NCBI GenBank assembly: GCA_012845835.1 | Contig: JABAKD010000020.1 | Location: forward strand, 11,045,488-11,109,487 | From: Undaria pinnatifida | Taxonomy: Eukaryota > Sar > Phaeophyceae > Laminariales > Alariaceae | Reading direction: 5' to 3' | Length of the DNA: 64,000 nt | Shown: in pieces, positions 22,401 to 32,329 of the stretch | Layout of the letters: each line of letters begins with the position of its first letter | Numbering within the stretch: position 1 is the stretch's first letter | Notes under the pieces: generated by a model | What the model saw: the letters and a program-made list of their open reading frames with translations, nothing else | Told to the model about the DNA's origin: nothing | The model's database searches: none | Program-made: the position numbers and the translations under genes

Positions 22401-22516
22401 CCACGCAAATCGGCCAACATTTCTATATATTCTATAGGCTAGTCCTAAAACAAAAGATAGTTGTAAAATTATCATACTGACCGATAGTTTCACGCTTTAG
22501 AAGCTCAACCGTAACG

Positions 22517-22566
22517 TTATCAACATTATCAACATTATCAACATTATCAACATTATCAACTTTATC
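22517..22566. repeat. 9-bp tandem repeat (AACATTATC)n
   Basis: Five to six units of ATCAACATT occur in a row. Confidence 0.9.
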
Positions 22567-22859
22567 AGAAACCTTTGGTCCTAAAAGGTGCATTCTCTAC
22601 CCTGCGCCGACTCGTGTGTTCTTCGATCTCCTTCCCCTCTACACGAAAACCTGCCCGCAGAGCTATGGTGCCTTCCACTGCGGGCAGGCCGTATTCTTTT
22701 TGGTTTCGTTTTACTAACAAGAAGGCACAACAGACGTAAGATTGAGAACTTCGTCGAAACTCATCCTCGCAAGCTGCGTGAGACTTCGATCGCGCGAGCT
22801 ATGGAGGATATGTGTATGTAAATGTATATGTATATGCATATGTATATGTACCATATGTA

Positions 22860-22985
22860 TATCTACATATTCGTTGATGCTGTTGTTGTTGCCGTTGCTG
22901 TTGGTGGTGGTGTGTTGGTGTTCTCACATTAACTCATCGCACTAACATAGCCCGTGGCCACGAGGCAGGCCCCTGCGATACGTCC
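22860..22985 (-). repeat. Interspersed repeat family 3 with (CAA)n tail, copy 1
   Basis: The minus strand carries GTGGCCACGGGCTATG, then GAGTTAATGTGAGAACACC followed by CA/CAA-rich sequence. Other copies are at 29,825, 31,360, 31,730 and 33,855. Confidence 0.55.
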
Positions 22986-22989
22986 TCAT

Positions 22990-24070
22990 GAAGGATTCAG
23001 GCCGGTGACGCCGTTGAACGCTACAAAGTATCACACCACGACGTACCACGGCCAACAGGGCGATTTTATCCAGATTTACAAAGCACGCATCCCTCGATAA
23101 GGGCAGCATGTTTCGCCCATACTACAGTACTTGTGACTTTTACAGTACGGGAGAGTCGTTCCACGGTAGCCCCCCCAACTTTTCCTTGACGAAATCGCCC
23201 GTTTTGAAAACCATCTCCAGGCTGCATATCCTGAAATACGGTGCCCCTTGCCACCCCGACGTCATCGTTGGATACTGTAATCCTTCCTTTGCAAACAAGA
23301 AAATGTGAGAAGACTCTAGTTTCATAGCATCTTTCGTTGCGACGAGCAGCCATAAAACGTTCATTTAAGAAAATCGCTGATATTGGGGGGAGGGCTATAT
23401 ACCGTAGAATCAGTCAGGACTCTTTTTCTAACTGAGGAATTAACGTGGGTACCTCGATTTGAGAGCGCCCGAGATAAGAGCATTCCGGACTTTACAGCGG
23501 TCTAGCAGGCATGTCTCGCCTGCACTAAACGTGATATATTGCCCACTGCAGCTAAGAGCAATGCGCAGTTAACAGCGCTCGCATCGGCTTTTCACAACGT
23601 CCTCTTAAACCGGGGTGCCCGCTGTAGCCAACATCGTCGCTTCGGTGTGGTTCAATGCTTCTAGAATTATACTGCGGTGCAACACGAACATACTCAGTAT
23701 AACGCACCATCTCCGTTTAACTCAACGTGTATTAATATAGTAGCCCTATATTACCTAAACGATACAAAATCATGTGCAAGCTTTCTAGTCCAATATAGTT
23801 AAAAAAATCGTACAAACACAAAAGAAATCTACGAAAGGCATGAACTCTTCCTCTCTATTCCTGCCAGTCACAAAGAGTTTGGCCAATACAGACGAGAGAC
23901 GCATTGTACGATACGGGCGGCACTTTGGCCAAACTTTTTTCTTTTTGCGGGGGGGGGTTTAACAAGAGGAACAAGCCAACGTGGTTGGAATCCTATTTGT
24001 GCTTCACAGCTTGTTTTTTTATTGTATTCATCCCATCTGCTATCTTGGCCTTTTTCCATTCTCATTCTCC
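22990..24070. other. Intron sequence, nothing recognised
   Basis: Short frames only, with a G-run at 23,949-23,957. No supported gene. Confidence 0.45.
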
Positions 24071-24074
24071 CTCC

Positions 24075-24351
24075 CTAGACGTAACTCAGATCAGGGAGGG
24101 GTCACTAAGCGGGCTCTTCTCCCCCCCTCCACACTACGGTGCGCGCCTTCATTCTTATCGAGGGAACAACTCAGCACTTGCTTCCGTCGTCGACTCGCAT
24201 CGCATTATGCTCACCCACGCTATAAAGCGTTCTCGGCAGTTGGTGTCTCTAAAAAATAAAACAAAAAGTTCCATATATACCGAGATTTGAACTTCTGACT
24301 CCAACCTTGGCAGTGTTCGAGGTTAACTACTACACAACCACCGGGGCGACC
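24075..24351 (-). repeat. tRNA-derived SINE, nearly full length but diverged
   Basis: The minus-strand head begins GGTCGCCCCGGTGGTTGTGT and has a box-B-like AGAAGTTCAAATCTC. The body then follows, with ATGCGATGCGAGTCGACGAC and a pyrimidine-rich 3' part. It is more diverged than the copies at 27.4, 28.1 and 45.2 kb. Confidence 0.65.
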
Positions 24352-24954
24352 CCGTTGTATGATTCGATGCAAACCTATTAACAATACCTTCATTCATTAG
24401 GCCATGGAAACGTTCGTCGGGTTAACCCTTTTAGCACCGCACTCCCGATATGGGGGCAAAATACTTAGGAATTAGACTGAAAATTATGTAAGTTGGAAAT
24501 GGGTCAAGCATCTTTTTTTTTTCCCTAAACGCCGCATTTTGTGAACGTTCATCGGGTCAGAAACCCTTGTGGGGCTTACAGAGGGAAAAATTGACCTGTA
24601 AAACTGACGAATTGCAGCATCCTCCATAGCTAATCCTTCAGACGAAGAAAGCCCGGGCAGCTACATCAGGCGACGACGATATTACTGTCGGACTCCAATG
24701 CAAGTACCTGCGAGACACGCGCACAGCGTGCACTGCCGTGTGCTGCATGCTCGCACCATGCTAAGAACGCGTTTATAGGTTGTATTATTGCCGTACTATA
24801 ATCAAGTCCCGACAAGGTTAAGCACCTTTCTTTCCTTCGAAAAGCCACTCTTAGAGTGAGGTGTAGTATAGATAATCATCAAGGCAGAGTACGAGCCTCA
24901 GAAAGAAACGGTGCAACCCAAGCGTAGCGTGCATCAAACAGGGTGACTTCTGCG

Positions 24955-25025
24955 GTCTCCACCTAGACAACCACAGCCTCGGCGAAGGTGGTGGGGCGGC
25001 CGAAGGCGATGGTAGAGAGCACACC
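24955..25025 (-). pseudogene. Decayed copy of the MFS TM2 exon 3' end
   Basis: The minus strand reads ATCGCCTTCGG then CCACCTTCGCCGAGGCTGTG and a donor-like border, parallel to the true exon end at 25,338-25,390. It lies 300 bp downstream of the true exon. Substitutions break the frame match, so it is a duplicated exon end. Confidence 0.6.
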
Positions 25026-25337
25026 GCTTTTTACAGTACAGGGTGCCTACCAAGGAACAGAGAAAACCTGACCCAACAGGCTGGGTTCGTTTGTTCGGGA
25101 GAGGGTGCGTGCTACACCTATTTTCAGTATAACGACTTCCCGAGTTTCTTGTAACACAAAAAAATCCTGATCCACAGGCTGGCTTTTTTATTCGGGAGAG
25201 GATGCATGTAACACCTACAGTACTTCAGTTTAACGACTTCCCGAGTTTCTTATATTCCTGTAAGCATCGGTCTGCCTGTCTCGTTTTCCTGTTCCTTGTC
25301 AAATGTCCCTGTGCTACTGTATTTGTACAGTCCTCAC

Positions 25338-25521
25338 CTAGACAGCATAGCCTCGGCGAAGGTGGTAGACAGGCCGAAGGTGATGGAGAAGAAACCAGAC
25401 GCGAACAAGCCGAGTATCATGACGGGTTTCCGCCCGAAACGGTCAGCGACGTATCCCCACGGGTACGTCGAGATGACGGTGCCGACTGTAGACGCACTCG
25501 CCAACCAACTAGTGTAGTAGC
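25338..25521 (-). CDS. MFS transporter, exon for TM2-TM3 with motif A
   Basis: A 184-bp exon with acceptor (CCAACCTGCCAACCAG) and donor (GTGAGGAC). In phase 1 it encodes GYYTSWLASASTVGTVISTY, then PWGYVADRFGRKPVMILGLF and a TM3 segment ending FAEAMLS. G-x-V-A-D-R-x-G-R-K-P is the canonical MFS motif A in the TM2-TM3 loop, essential for conformational switching. It matches the ZIFL subgroup closely. The exon encoding the N-terminus and TM1 was not found upstream; it may lie beyond the decayed copies at 26-27 kb. Membrane-located transport of a small solute is likely; the substrate is unknown. Confidence 0.88.
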
Positions 25522-25754
25522 CTGGTTGGCAGGTTGGCGGTTGGCAGTTCGGCGGGGTTGGCAATGCACAGCAGCAGCGGAGTAAAGGGTAAATGTTGGT
25601 GTCGAAAGCGGCATCAAACTATTCCTCCGACGTTCAGTACTAAAAAAATTTCGAAATAGAAACAGATGTGCGAGGCGTACGCCGCAAGCAAATCCCTGCT
25701 AGGCACAAGGTCTCATTGGTTGATTGATCGACCACTGGTTGGTCCTTTCGTCGG

Positions 25755-25800
25755 GGTGTTGGTTGGTTGGTTGGTTGGTTGGTTGATTGGTTGGTTATTC
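25755..25800. repeat. (TTGG)n microsatellite
   Basis: TTGG/TTGA units repeat about 11 times with variants. On the minus strand this is CCAACCAA, similar to the acceptor-proximal CCAACCAG tracts of the neighbouring exon copies. Confidence 0.8.
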
Positions 25801-26049
25801 TTGCAACAAACCGCACTATGAAGACGTCGGGAGACGGTCCGTCGAGGGAATAACGATCAGCAGTCAAGTGTGTAGCATCGATCGTACACACTAAAACCTG
25901 GTGATTTGGCGTCAGTCCAAGGTAAACTATGGTAAAATTGCCGTTGGTCGTTGTCGTCGGTCGTTGCCGTCGGTCGTTGCCGTCGGTCAAGAAATCAAAG
26001 TGGCGTTTCCTGGCATCGTTACCGCACTACATGCTGCAATAGCGTCATT

Positions 26050-26170
26050 CGTAAAGGGAGCCATCCCGTTAGTTTCCGGCCGAAGCGATAAACGAAATAT
26101 CCCCCGCAAGGGTACGTGGAGAAAACGCTGCCGACCGCAGACACGCTCGCCAACCAACTCGAGCAATAGC
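26050..26170 (-). pseudogene. Decayed duplicate of the MFS TM2 exon
   Basis: After an intact acceptor-like GGCCAACCAG the minus strand encodes GYCSSWLASVSAVGSVFSTY, then a damaged motif A (YRFGRK preserved, GYVAD lost). It parallels the real exon at 25,521 residue for residue over its first part. The donor side is lost. It lies about 650 bp upstream of the functional copy. Confidence 0.75.
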
Positions 26171-26229
26171 CTGGTTGGCCGCTAAGAGTTGAGTACAGAG
26201 TCAGCATTGAGGTTAAAAACCACCACAAC

Positions 26230-26625
26230 TACCTCGTGTTGTATCCAAGGTTGGATGGCGTCATCTGCTGTGTTGCTAGTTGCTGTCTGCCTGTTGTGCT
26301 TTGTCTGTTGTGTTGCTAGTTGCTGGCTGGTTGTCGTGTTTATTTTTTTCAGTTTTGTCGTACCGTCCCGTTTCTCTCTGTATTTTCAATTGTTTGTCCA
26401 TTTCTTGTTTTTTTCTTCTGCCTTGCTCATATTTTATTCTTCTCTCTGTTTCACTGATAGTTTGGTGTGCTCGCTTGCATATTTTAAGGTCTTGCCCACG
26501 TGCTCATTGCGGTTGGCATTGCATGGCCAAAATCACCTTGCTGTATTTGCACTGTGCATATCTGTCTCGTAGTTTGTGACCACATAGCTCGTCTCTCCAC
26601 GAGGGATCAGCACGGACGCTGGCTG
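26230..26625 (-). repeat. Interspersed repeat family 2, copy 3
   Basis: Minus-strand sequence contains CACAAACTACGAGACAGATA, ATGCCAACCGCAATGAGCAC and AGCAACACAGCAGATGACGC, as in the copy at 16,429 over its full length. Confidence 0.75.
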
Positions 26626-26830
26626 TGCTCGATGTAGATAGGTTGAAATAACAGTTCAACAAGAAGAACACACACAAACAATAGCCTGGTTCGCAATAAA
26701 AGAGTGCAAAGCAGGGTCACTGCTGCAATGTTAAAAGCAGTCAACCAACCAGTGATACACAATATTGTGTTCAACCATTTCACCCCAGTGATGTAATCAG
26801 GGGGCACTTCGACCGGTACTGGTATTTTGT

Positions 26831-26853
26831 ATGGGTTAGGGTTAGGGTTAGTT
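26831..26853. repeat. Interstitial TTAGGG-type repeat
   Basis: GGGTTAGGGTTAGGGTTAG, three to four units. Confidence 0.8.
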
Positions 26854-26881
26854 AGGCATGGTTGAGAAAGGACAATCATGT

Positions 26882-27056
26882 CAGGGCTTGTCATGGGCCG
26901 ACGCTGGTGGGGCGGCCCATCATTTTTGCATGTAGTGGGCCGCGGCCCGGCCCGGCCCACCACATCTCCAAAATTCTCGGCCCGGCCCGGCCCGGCCCAT
27001 GACAATTTTCAGATCGGCCCGGCCCGACCCACACTTTCGGCCAATGACATGCCCTG
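26882..27056. mobile_element. CAGGG MITE, best-preserved copy with target duplication
   Basis: The left end CAGGGCTTGTCATGGGCCGA pairs with the right end, whose reverse complement starts CAGGGCATGTCATTGGCCGA. The element is flanked by AATCATGT (26,874-26,881) and AATAATGT (27,057-27,064), a 7-of-8 match. CAGGG termini and an 8-bp target duplication are hallmarks of hAT-superfamily elements. At 175 bp with no coding capacity it is a non-autonomous MITE. The interior is built of GGCCCGGCCC units rather than GACCC. Confidence 0.85.
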
Positions 27057-27420
27057 AATAATGTGGGACGAATGGTGTAAAAAGCGGCCAACCAACTCGT
27101 AAAATGCAGTACCCTGGTTGGCGGTACGCATCACTGGAGCACAGAGTGGCCAACCAACTTAAGCACTGTGTATGACGGTGTATACCACACCCTCGGTGAT
27201 ATCATTTGGGACTACAAGAAAACTTTCCCCTGGTTGGCGTGGTGTACTCCATGGGCGTAATATATACGTTACCTGCGTGATAAATTGAGTGGTCGGCTCG
27301 AATTTGATCTAAAAAGTATTACCGAGCGAGATGGCATACTCTAGGGGGTGTGATAATAACGGTTACAAAGGATTGCTACACCAAAAATAAAATGCACCCC
27401 TAGGGGTATATATATAAGCC

Positions 27421-27745
27421 GGTCGCCCCGGTGGCGTTGAGGTTATCCTCGAGCTTGGTATAGGTCAGTTTCGTGAGTTCGAATCCCCCCGAGTGCATAC
27501 TCGTATAAATTCGTGGGGACTTTTTCTTGTGCACAAATTGACTTGCGGAAAGCGCGAGAGCGTGAGTTAGCAACACTCGATGAAAAATCGACGAGCAGTG
27601 GGATTGCTGAACCCTATGCGCGATAAAATTTGTAGGCAAGAACCGGGGGGGAGAAGGGACGACACCTGTGACCACGGCTTGTCCGGAAGCTGGAAAGTTG
27701 ATGTGTGTGAAAAATAAATAAATAAATAAATAAACAAATAACAAA

Positions 27746-27820
<75 letters not shown>

Positions 27821-27832
27821 ATGAATAAATAA
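27421..27832 (+). mobile_element. tRNA-derived SINE with (AAAT)n tail, reference copy
   Basis: The 5' head GGTCGCCCCGGTGGCG has an A-box-like TGGCGTTGAGG and a B-box-like GAGTTCGAATC (27,475-27,485) at about tRNA spacing, so it should be an RNA polymerase III promoter. The unique body follows (AAATTCGTGGGGACTTTTTC, GCGAGAGCGTGAGTTAGCA, ACCTGTGACCACGGCTT) and it ends in an AAATA/AAAT tail of about 115 bp. ATAAGCC on both sides is a possible short target duplication. Mobility would depend on a LINE not seen here. Confidence 0.85.
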
Positions 27833-28113
27833 GCCATGCACCCCTACTAAATGTACCACTACTAGTAGTATGCCGATATACCTGGTACCAGGTCCCAACC
27901 CAACCAGAAGCCTGAGCCCTAACCTTGCCCGAAAAAATATATGCACCCTTATCGGCGTACACATGCCCTGCACCCCTTACCTAATATGCTACTATTAATA
28001 GCAGTATTTTTTCACTGCCACACTATATACACGCACGCTGCCGAGCCGCGTGGCTGCCCCTGCCGATCCCGAGCCCCTCCAAGGGTTTTGACTAGGGCTA
28101 GGATTAGGTATAC

Positions 28114-28420
28114 GGTCGCCCCGGTGACGTATCAGGTTATCCTCGAGCCTGGTATAGGTCAGTTTCGTGAGTTCGAATTCCCCCGAGTGCATACTCGTAT
28201 AAATTCGTGGGGACTTTTTCTTGTGCACAAATTGACTTGCGAAAAATGCGAGAGCGTGAGCTAGCGACACTCGATGAAAATCGACGAGCAGTGGGATTGC
28301 TGAACCCTATGCACGATGAAAAATTGAAGGCAAGAACCGGGGGGGAGAAGGGACGACACCTGTGACCACGGCTCGTCCAGAAGCTGGAAAGTAGAAGTGT
28401 GCGAATAAAAAAAAAATATA
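28114..28420 (+). mobile_element. tRNA-derived SINE, second intact copy
   Basis: The head GGTCGCCCCGGTGACG and B box GAGTTCGAATTCC are present, and the body is nearly identical to the 27.4-kb copy. It ends at an A-rich tail merging into TATATA sequence. Only 280 bp separate it from the end of the previous copy. Confidence 0.82.
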
Positions 28421-28639
28421 TATATACGTATATATATACCGGCAGTACCGGCGATATATACCGGCGGCAAGGTACCGGCGCACACTTGCGCTTAGGGCAC
28501 ATAAACTAGACATAAACTGGCGGTACATGTACAGAGCAAATCTGGTATTGGCCGGGGGTACCCGCTGAAGTAAATAATTTAATTGAAATGTAAATGGTTC
28601 TTTTACTTTCAATATTTGTTTTCTTGTTTTCTTTGTCGT

Positions 28640-28992
28640 GGTATGCAGTTGAAAAGGTGAGGTACTCGTTGGATTATCCGCAGGGCGCCGTCTTCTCGTC
28701 GATCGGTTCGACGTACACGCAAATCGAGTACATAAACGAGATATCACGCGTCCCTTCCCTCCGAAAACCTGCCGGCACCGGCAAAACCATCGACGGCTTT
28801 GATCGTCTCCGCCGGCAACTCGTACACGTCTCCCGTGAGCGAGTTGTATACAGAAGCAGCCAAAATCACCGGCACGGCTTTCTTTTCCGCGTCCACGTCG
28901 ATAACTTCTGCCGCCGGCGATGGTGCGCGTGGGAGCTGGCGAAGATGATCCACCACCAGAAGCGGTGGCATCACTGTTGGAGGCCCGCTCAT
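28640..28992 (-). pseudogene. Unidentified protein fragment, frameshifted
   Basis: The minus-strand frame from 28,992 gives a coding-like stretch: EVIDVDAEKKAVPVILAASV, then YNSLTGDVYELPAETIKAVD. After a frameshift near 28,745 it continues as ISFMYSICVYVEPIDEKTAP and a stop. No family was recognised. The two parts could also be separate exons. It lies upstream of the MFS exons on the same strand but does not resemble an MFS N-terminus. Confidence 0.3.
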
Positions 28993-29149
28993 TCTGGGAA
29001 TTTGCGCCGTTGCTCATGCATACTCAGAGTCTCGGTATACCGAGCGTACTGGAAGATGCTTCGGGACCGGGGTGTGTGTGGCCTGGAGTGATGCCTGGAG
29101 CCAAAGCTCCAAGGGATGACACCACAAGGTGGTGGAATCGGGTTGATAC

Positions 29150-29640
29150 CGTGCCAAACGTGCCGAAGTGTCCGGTACCGGGTTCATGTTTTGCCGACCT
29201 TACCGAAGTGTCCGGTACCAGTATCGATGTTGTACCAATACCGGTACCGGCTTCGGTACATACTTGCATACCGGTACCGCTGGTACCGGTATTAATGTAC
29301 CGAACTAACCGAAGTGTACGGTACCGGTATTGATGTCGTACCGAACGTACCGAAGTTTCCGGTACCGGTATTGATAGCGTACCGAACGTACCGAAAAGTC
29401 CGGTACCGGTATTGATCACGTACCGAACTTACCGAAGTGTCCGGTACCGGTACGAAAGTCTATACCGGCACCGCCGGTACCGGTATTGATGTCGTACCGA
29501 ACTTACCGAAGTTTCCGGTACCGGTATTGATGTCGTACCGATTTTACTGAAGTTTCCGGTACCGATATTGATGCCGTACCGAACTTACCTGAGTGTCCGG
29601 TATCGGTGCGTCTCCGTACGCACCGTACCGAACAAAACCT
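29150..29640. repeat. GGTACC-rich tandem repeat, about 50-bp period
   Basis: Roughly eight to nine imperfect units combine GTACCGAACTTACCGAAGTG, TCCGGTACCGGTATTGAT and similar. CCGGTACCGG is a 10-bp palindrome, so single strands could fold extensively. Frames here are repeat products. Confidence 0.85.
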
Positions 29641-29824
29641 TGTAAAATGCGGCACTTTGGGTAGGCGTGCATGGGTTATGTACACCGATAAGGGTCGCTG
29701 AGGGTGTATATACTTTTTCCGCCCTGAAGCGGTCACCTTTTCACCCTTTTTATGTGGCAGACCGCACAACAAGTCAACCTTGCACACGACTGCGAGAGCA
29801 AGATACCTACGTAGGTGTGTGTGC

Positions 29825-30010
29825 ATGACTTTGTTGTTGTTGTTCTCACATTAACTCGCATAATCAAGTCCGCGGTCACAGGACAGACTCCAGTCACTGG
29901 AGCTGAGGAATACCCCAGGGAAAAAAAACACAAACAAACCAAAGGTGGTACACGCATACATCACAGCTGACGCATTTCATGTCTCCACCAGAAACATATA
30001 AAAGTGAAAT
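29825..30010 (-). repeat. Interspersed repeat family 3, copy 2
   Basis: The minus strand reads TCCCTGGGGTATTCCTCAGC, CTCCAGTGACTGGAG, GTCCTGTGACCGCGGACTTG, GAGTTAATGTGAGAACAACA. The same blocks occur on the plus strand at 31,590-31,780, making an inverted pair about 1.6 kb apart. Confidence 0.75.
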
Positions 30011-30164
30011 CGGGAGTCAGCCTACGATGTGCCAGGTCCATACTGGTGCATACGTTACTCACGCCTGGAGAAACCGACTATACCGCTTGCCACCCGAGGA
30101 AGACTACCACGAATATATTGCACGTAGTACCTATCAATACGCATACGCACGACAGACGCAAGTC

Positions 30165-30312
30165 AATTGGAGAAAAAGAAACAAAGAAAAGAAAAGATGA
30201 AGGAAAAAAAAGACAAGAAAGCGAAAAACGAAAAAGGAAACGAAAGAAAAGACAAGAAAAGCAAGAAAAGACGAGACAAGAGGAGGAAGCAAGGAAAGGA
30301 AAAGAGAGAAAA
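30165..30312. repeat. A/G-rich low-complexity tract
   Basis: Almost uninterrupted purines made of AAAGAAAAG-type units. No reading-frame significance. Confidence 0.85.
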
Positions 30313-30536
30313 TGTCATACTAGCAGACCCTAGGAATTCACTGAAGACGGCATTGGGCTCATAGAGGGTATCAAGTGGACCATCAATGGCACTGGGGAGA
30401 GAACGCCACATGGCGAAGAAGTCAGGGCGGTCTTACGCTATCTTGTGACGGACATACGAAGGCCCACAAACTTCAAGACGATAATGGCCAGACCCAGACT
30501 TCAGTTTCTTGGGGATGACGCCCCCCATTTCCCCGC

Positions 30537-30992
30537 CCCACCGCTTTTCCCCCCTCCCCCCTCCCCCCCTCCCCTCCTTCCCCCTCCCCCTTCAACCCCT
30601 CCCCCCTTCCCCTTCCCCCCCTCTCCCCTCCCCCCCCTCCCCCCCTCCCCCCTCCCCCCTCCCCCCTCCCCCTCTCCCCCCTCCCCCCTTTCCCCTCCCC
30701 CCCTTCCCCCTCCCCCCTCCCCCCCTCCCCCCCTCCCCCCCTCCCCCCCTTCCCCCTTCCCCCTCCCCCCTCCCCCCTCCCCCCTCCCCCCTCCCCCCTT
30801 CCCCCTCCCCCCTTCCCCCTCCCCCCCCCCCCTCCCCCCCCCCTCCCCCCCCCCTCCCCCCCTCCCCCCCTCCCCCCCTCCCCCCCTCCCCCCCCCCCTC
30901 CCCCCCTGCCCCCCCCCCTCCCCCCCTCTCCCCCCCCTCCCCCCCTGCCCCCCCCCTCCCCCCCTCCCCCCCTCCCCCCCTCCCCCCGGCCG
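30537..30992. repeat. 456-bp homopyrimidine tract
   Basis: CCCCCCT / CCCCTT units run almost unbroken; the complementary strand is pure G/A-rich. Such tracts can form triplex (H-DNA) or quadruplex structures and stall polymerases. Proline/serine frames of up to 215 codons on the plus strand and glycine frames on the minus strand are artefacts of composition. Confidence 0.95.
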
Positions 30993-31359
30993 CTTAGAGA
31001 TACCGACGGTGGACGGCGCTGCCGCAGCCTTTGCGCGTCGCTCTGAGGCTCTGCGTCTCTTCAAGGACACATCTGAAAGTTCGGAAAGGTGATTTGTGCA
31101 TTTGGGCAGGCAGGGTGCCCTACAGTATGCAGGATGCCCTACAGTATTATAGTGTTTTTCACCATGGATGGAGCTAACCCTAACCTAGCCCATAGGAAGT
31201 ACAGGTCGGAAAGCCCCCTGACGACGTCACTGGGGTGAAATTGTTGAAGCAACACCTTTAAAGTGTATTCCTGAATGCCAACCTCAACGAACGCAAGCAT
31301 GCAACACACACGGGGCGACAACGTACGATGCAAGATGCCATGCATAGTGCGTACCACCA

Positions 31360-31445
31360 ATCAAGTCCGTGGTCACAGGACAGACTCCAACCACCAATCG
31401 TTCCTGGAGGCAGATACCAGGCAATTTGACAAGAGTTAATGTGAG

Positions 31446-31488
<43 letters not shown>

Positions 31489-31495
31489 CCAGGCA
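31360..31495 (+). repeat. Interspersed repeat family 3, copy 3, with (CAA)n tail
   Basis: CAAGTCCGTGGTCACAGGAC, AGAGTTAATGTGAGACAACA and about 14 CAA units. An AAC-triplet tail following a constant 3' end is reminiscent of a SINE or LINE 3' end. Confidence 0.72.
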
Positions 31496-31599
31496 CTTCG
31501 TAGGCTAACTCCCGATTTCACTTTTTATATGTTCTTGGCGAAGGCATGAATTGCGCCAGCTGTGACATAAGCGTATACCACCTTTGGTTTGTGTTTTTT

Positions 31600-31727
31600 C
31601 CCTGGGGTATTCCTCAGCTCCAGAGTGACTGGAGCCTGATTTTCCCTGGGGTATTCCTCAGCTCCAGAGTGACTGGAGCCTGTTTTTTCCCTGGGGTATT
31701 CCTCAGCTCCAGAGTGACTGGAGCCTG
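31600..31727 (+). repeat. 44-45-bp tandem repeat x 3
   Basis: CCCTGGGGTATTCCTCAGCT starts at 31,600, 31,644 and 31,689; each unit ends CAGAGTGACTGGAGCCTG. The unit is single-copy in the related element at 29.9 kb, so triplication is local. Confidence 0.92.
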
Positions 31728-31800
31728 TCATGTCACCACGGACTTGATTATGCGAGTTAATGTGAGAACAACAACATCAACAACCACGTACAAGTACCAG
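31728..31800 (+). repeat. Interspersed repeat family 3, copy 4
   Basis: ACCACGGACTTGATTATGCG and AGTTAATGTGAGAACAACA continue directly from the triplicated block. Confidence 0.7.
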
Positions 31801-32329
31801 GCACAAGTTTCGATCTCCACTGGTATGTACAAAGCCGTCGCTCAACATCGTGCTCGTACGTCCGTGCACAGCATCGGTAGCAGAGGAGGCACGGGAACGT
31901 TCGAGGCATGGGGATGTTCGAGGCATGAACACCGTCAATAAAAGTGCGAGGTGCTGCTGCTGTAACGTACGTATGTGGACATTGCGGTATCCATACTACG
32001 AAAGAGAAAACATGTCAAGTCAACACATGCCCACAGGCACGACAGGAGTGTAGCTGCCATTTCTTACACAAGCAGTCGGATTCCACCAGTCGAAAACGGC
32101 ACGGCCGTTTTCGACTGGACTTTTTTCGACTGCATTCTTCTGGTCCCTCTTCTTATCGTCAGTCGAGTCGATTTTATAGTTTTTGTGCTCTTCCTACAGG
32201 CGGTTGGTTTGAGGGAATACTGCTGAATGGAAGTCGAAAATCAGTCGGCTGCTCTGTCAGCGGTGCTTCGCGCGTTCTTCGAGAGCAACGCGTGCTTCGC
32301 GTGCGACTGTGTAAGAAATGGCCTTATTT

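Larger units (their letters stand above)
26680..27135 (-). pseudogene. Further acceptor-side fragments of the MFS TM2 exon
   Basis: At 27,120 and 26,690 the minus strand again shows an acceptor-like AACCAG followed by GGTACTGC or GCTATTG and the VGW / LVGR-type continuation. They are shorter and more decayed than the copy at 26,050. A MITE (26,882-27,056) has inserted between them. Confidence 0.45.

Noticed and set aside
26882-27056. CpG-island promoter
   Set aside because: GC richness is fully explained by the GGCCC units of a MITE with terminal repeats and a target duplication.
27567-27973. Tyr/Ile/Leu-rich repeated frames
   Set aside because: Translations of the (AAAT)n SINE tail.
30445-31092. 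215-codon proline-rich plus-strand frame and 189-codon glycine-rich minus-strand frame
   Set aside because: Composition artefact of the homopyrimidine tract; no start context or conserved domain.
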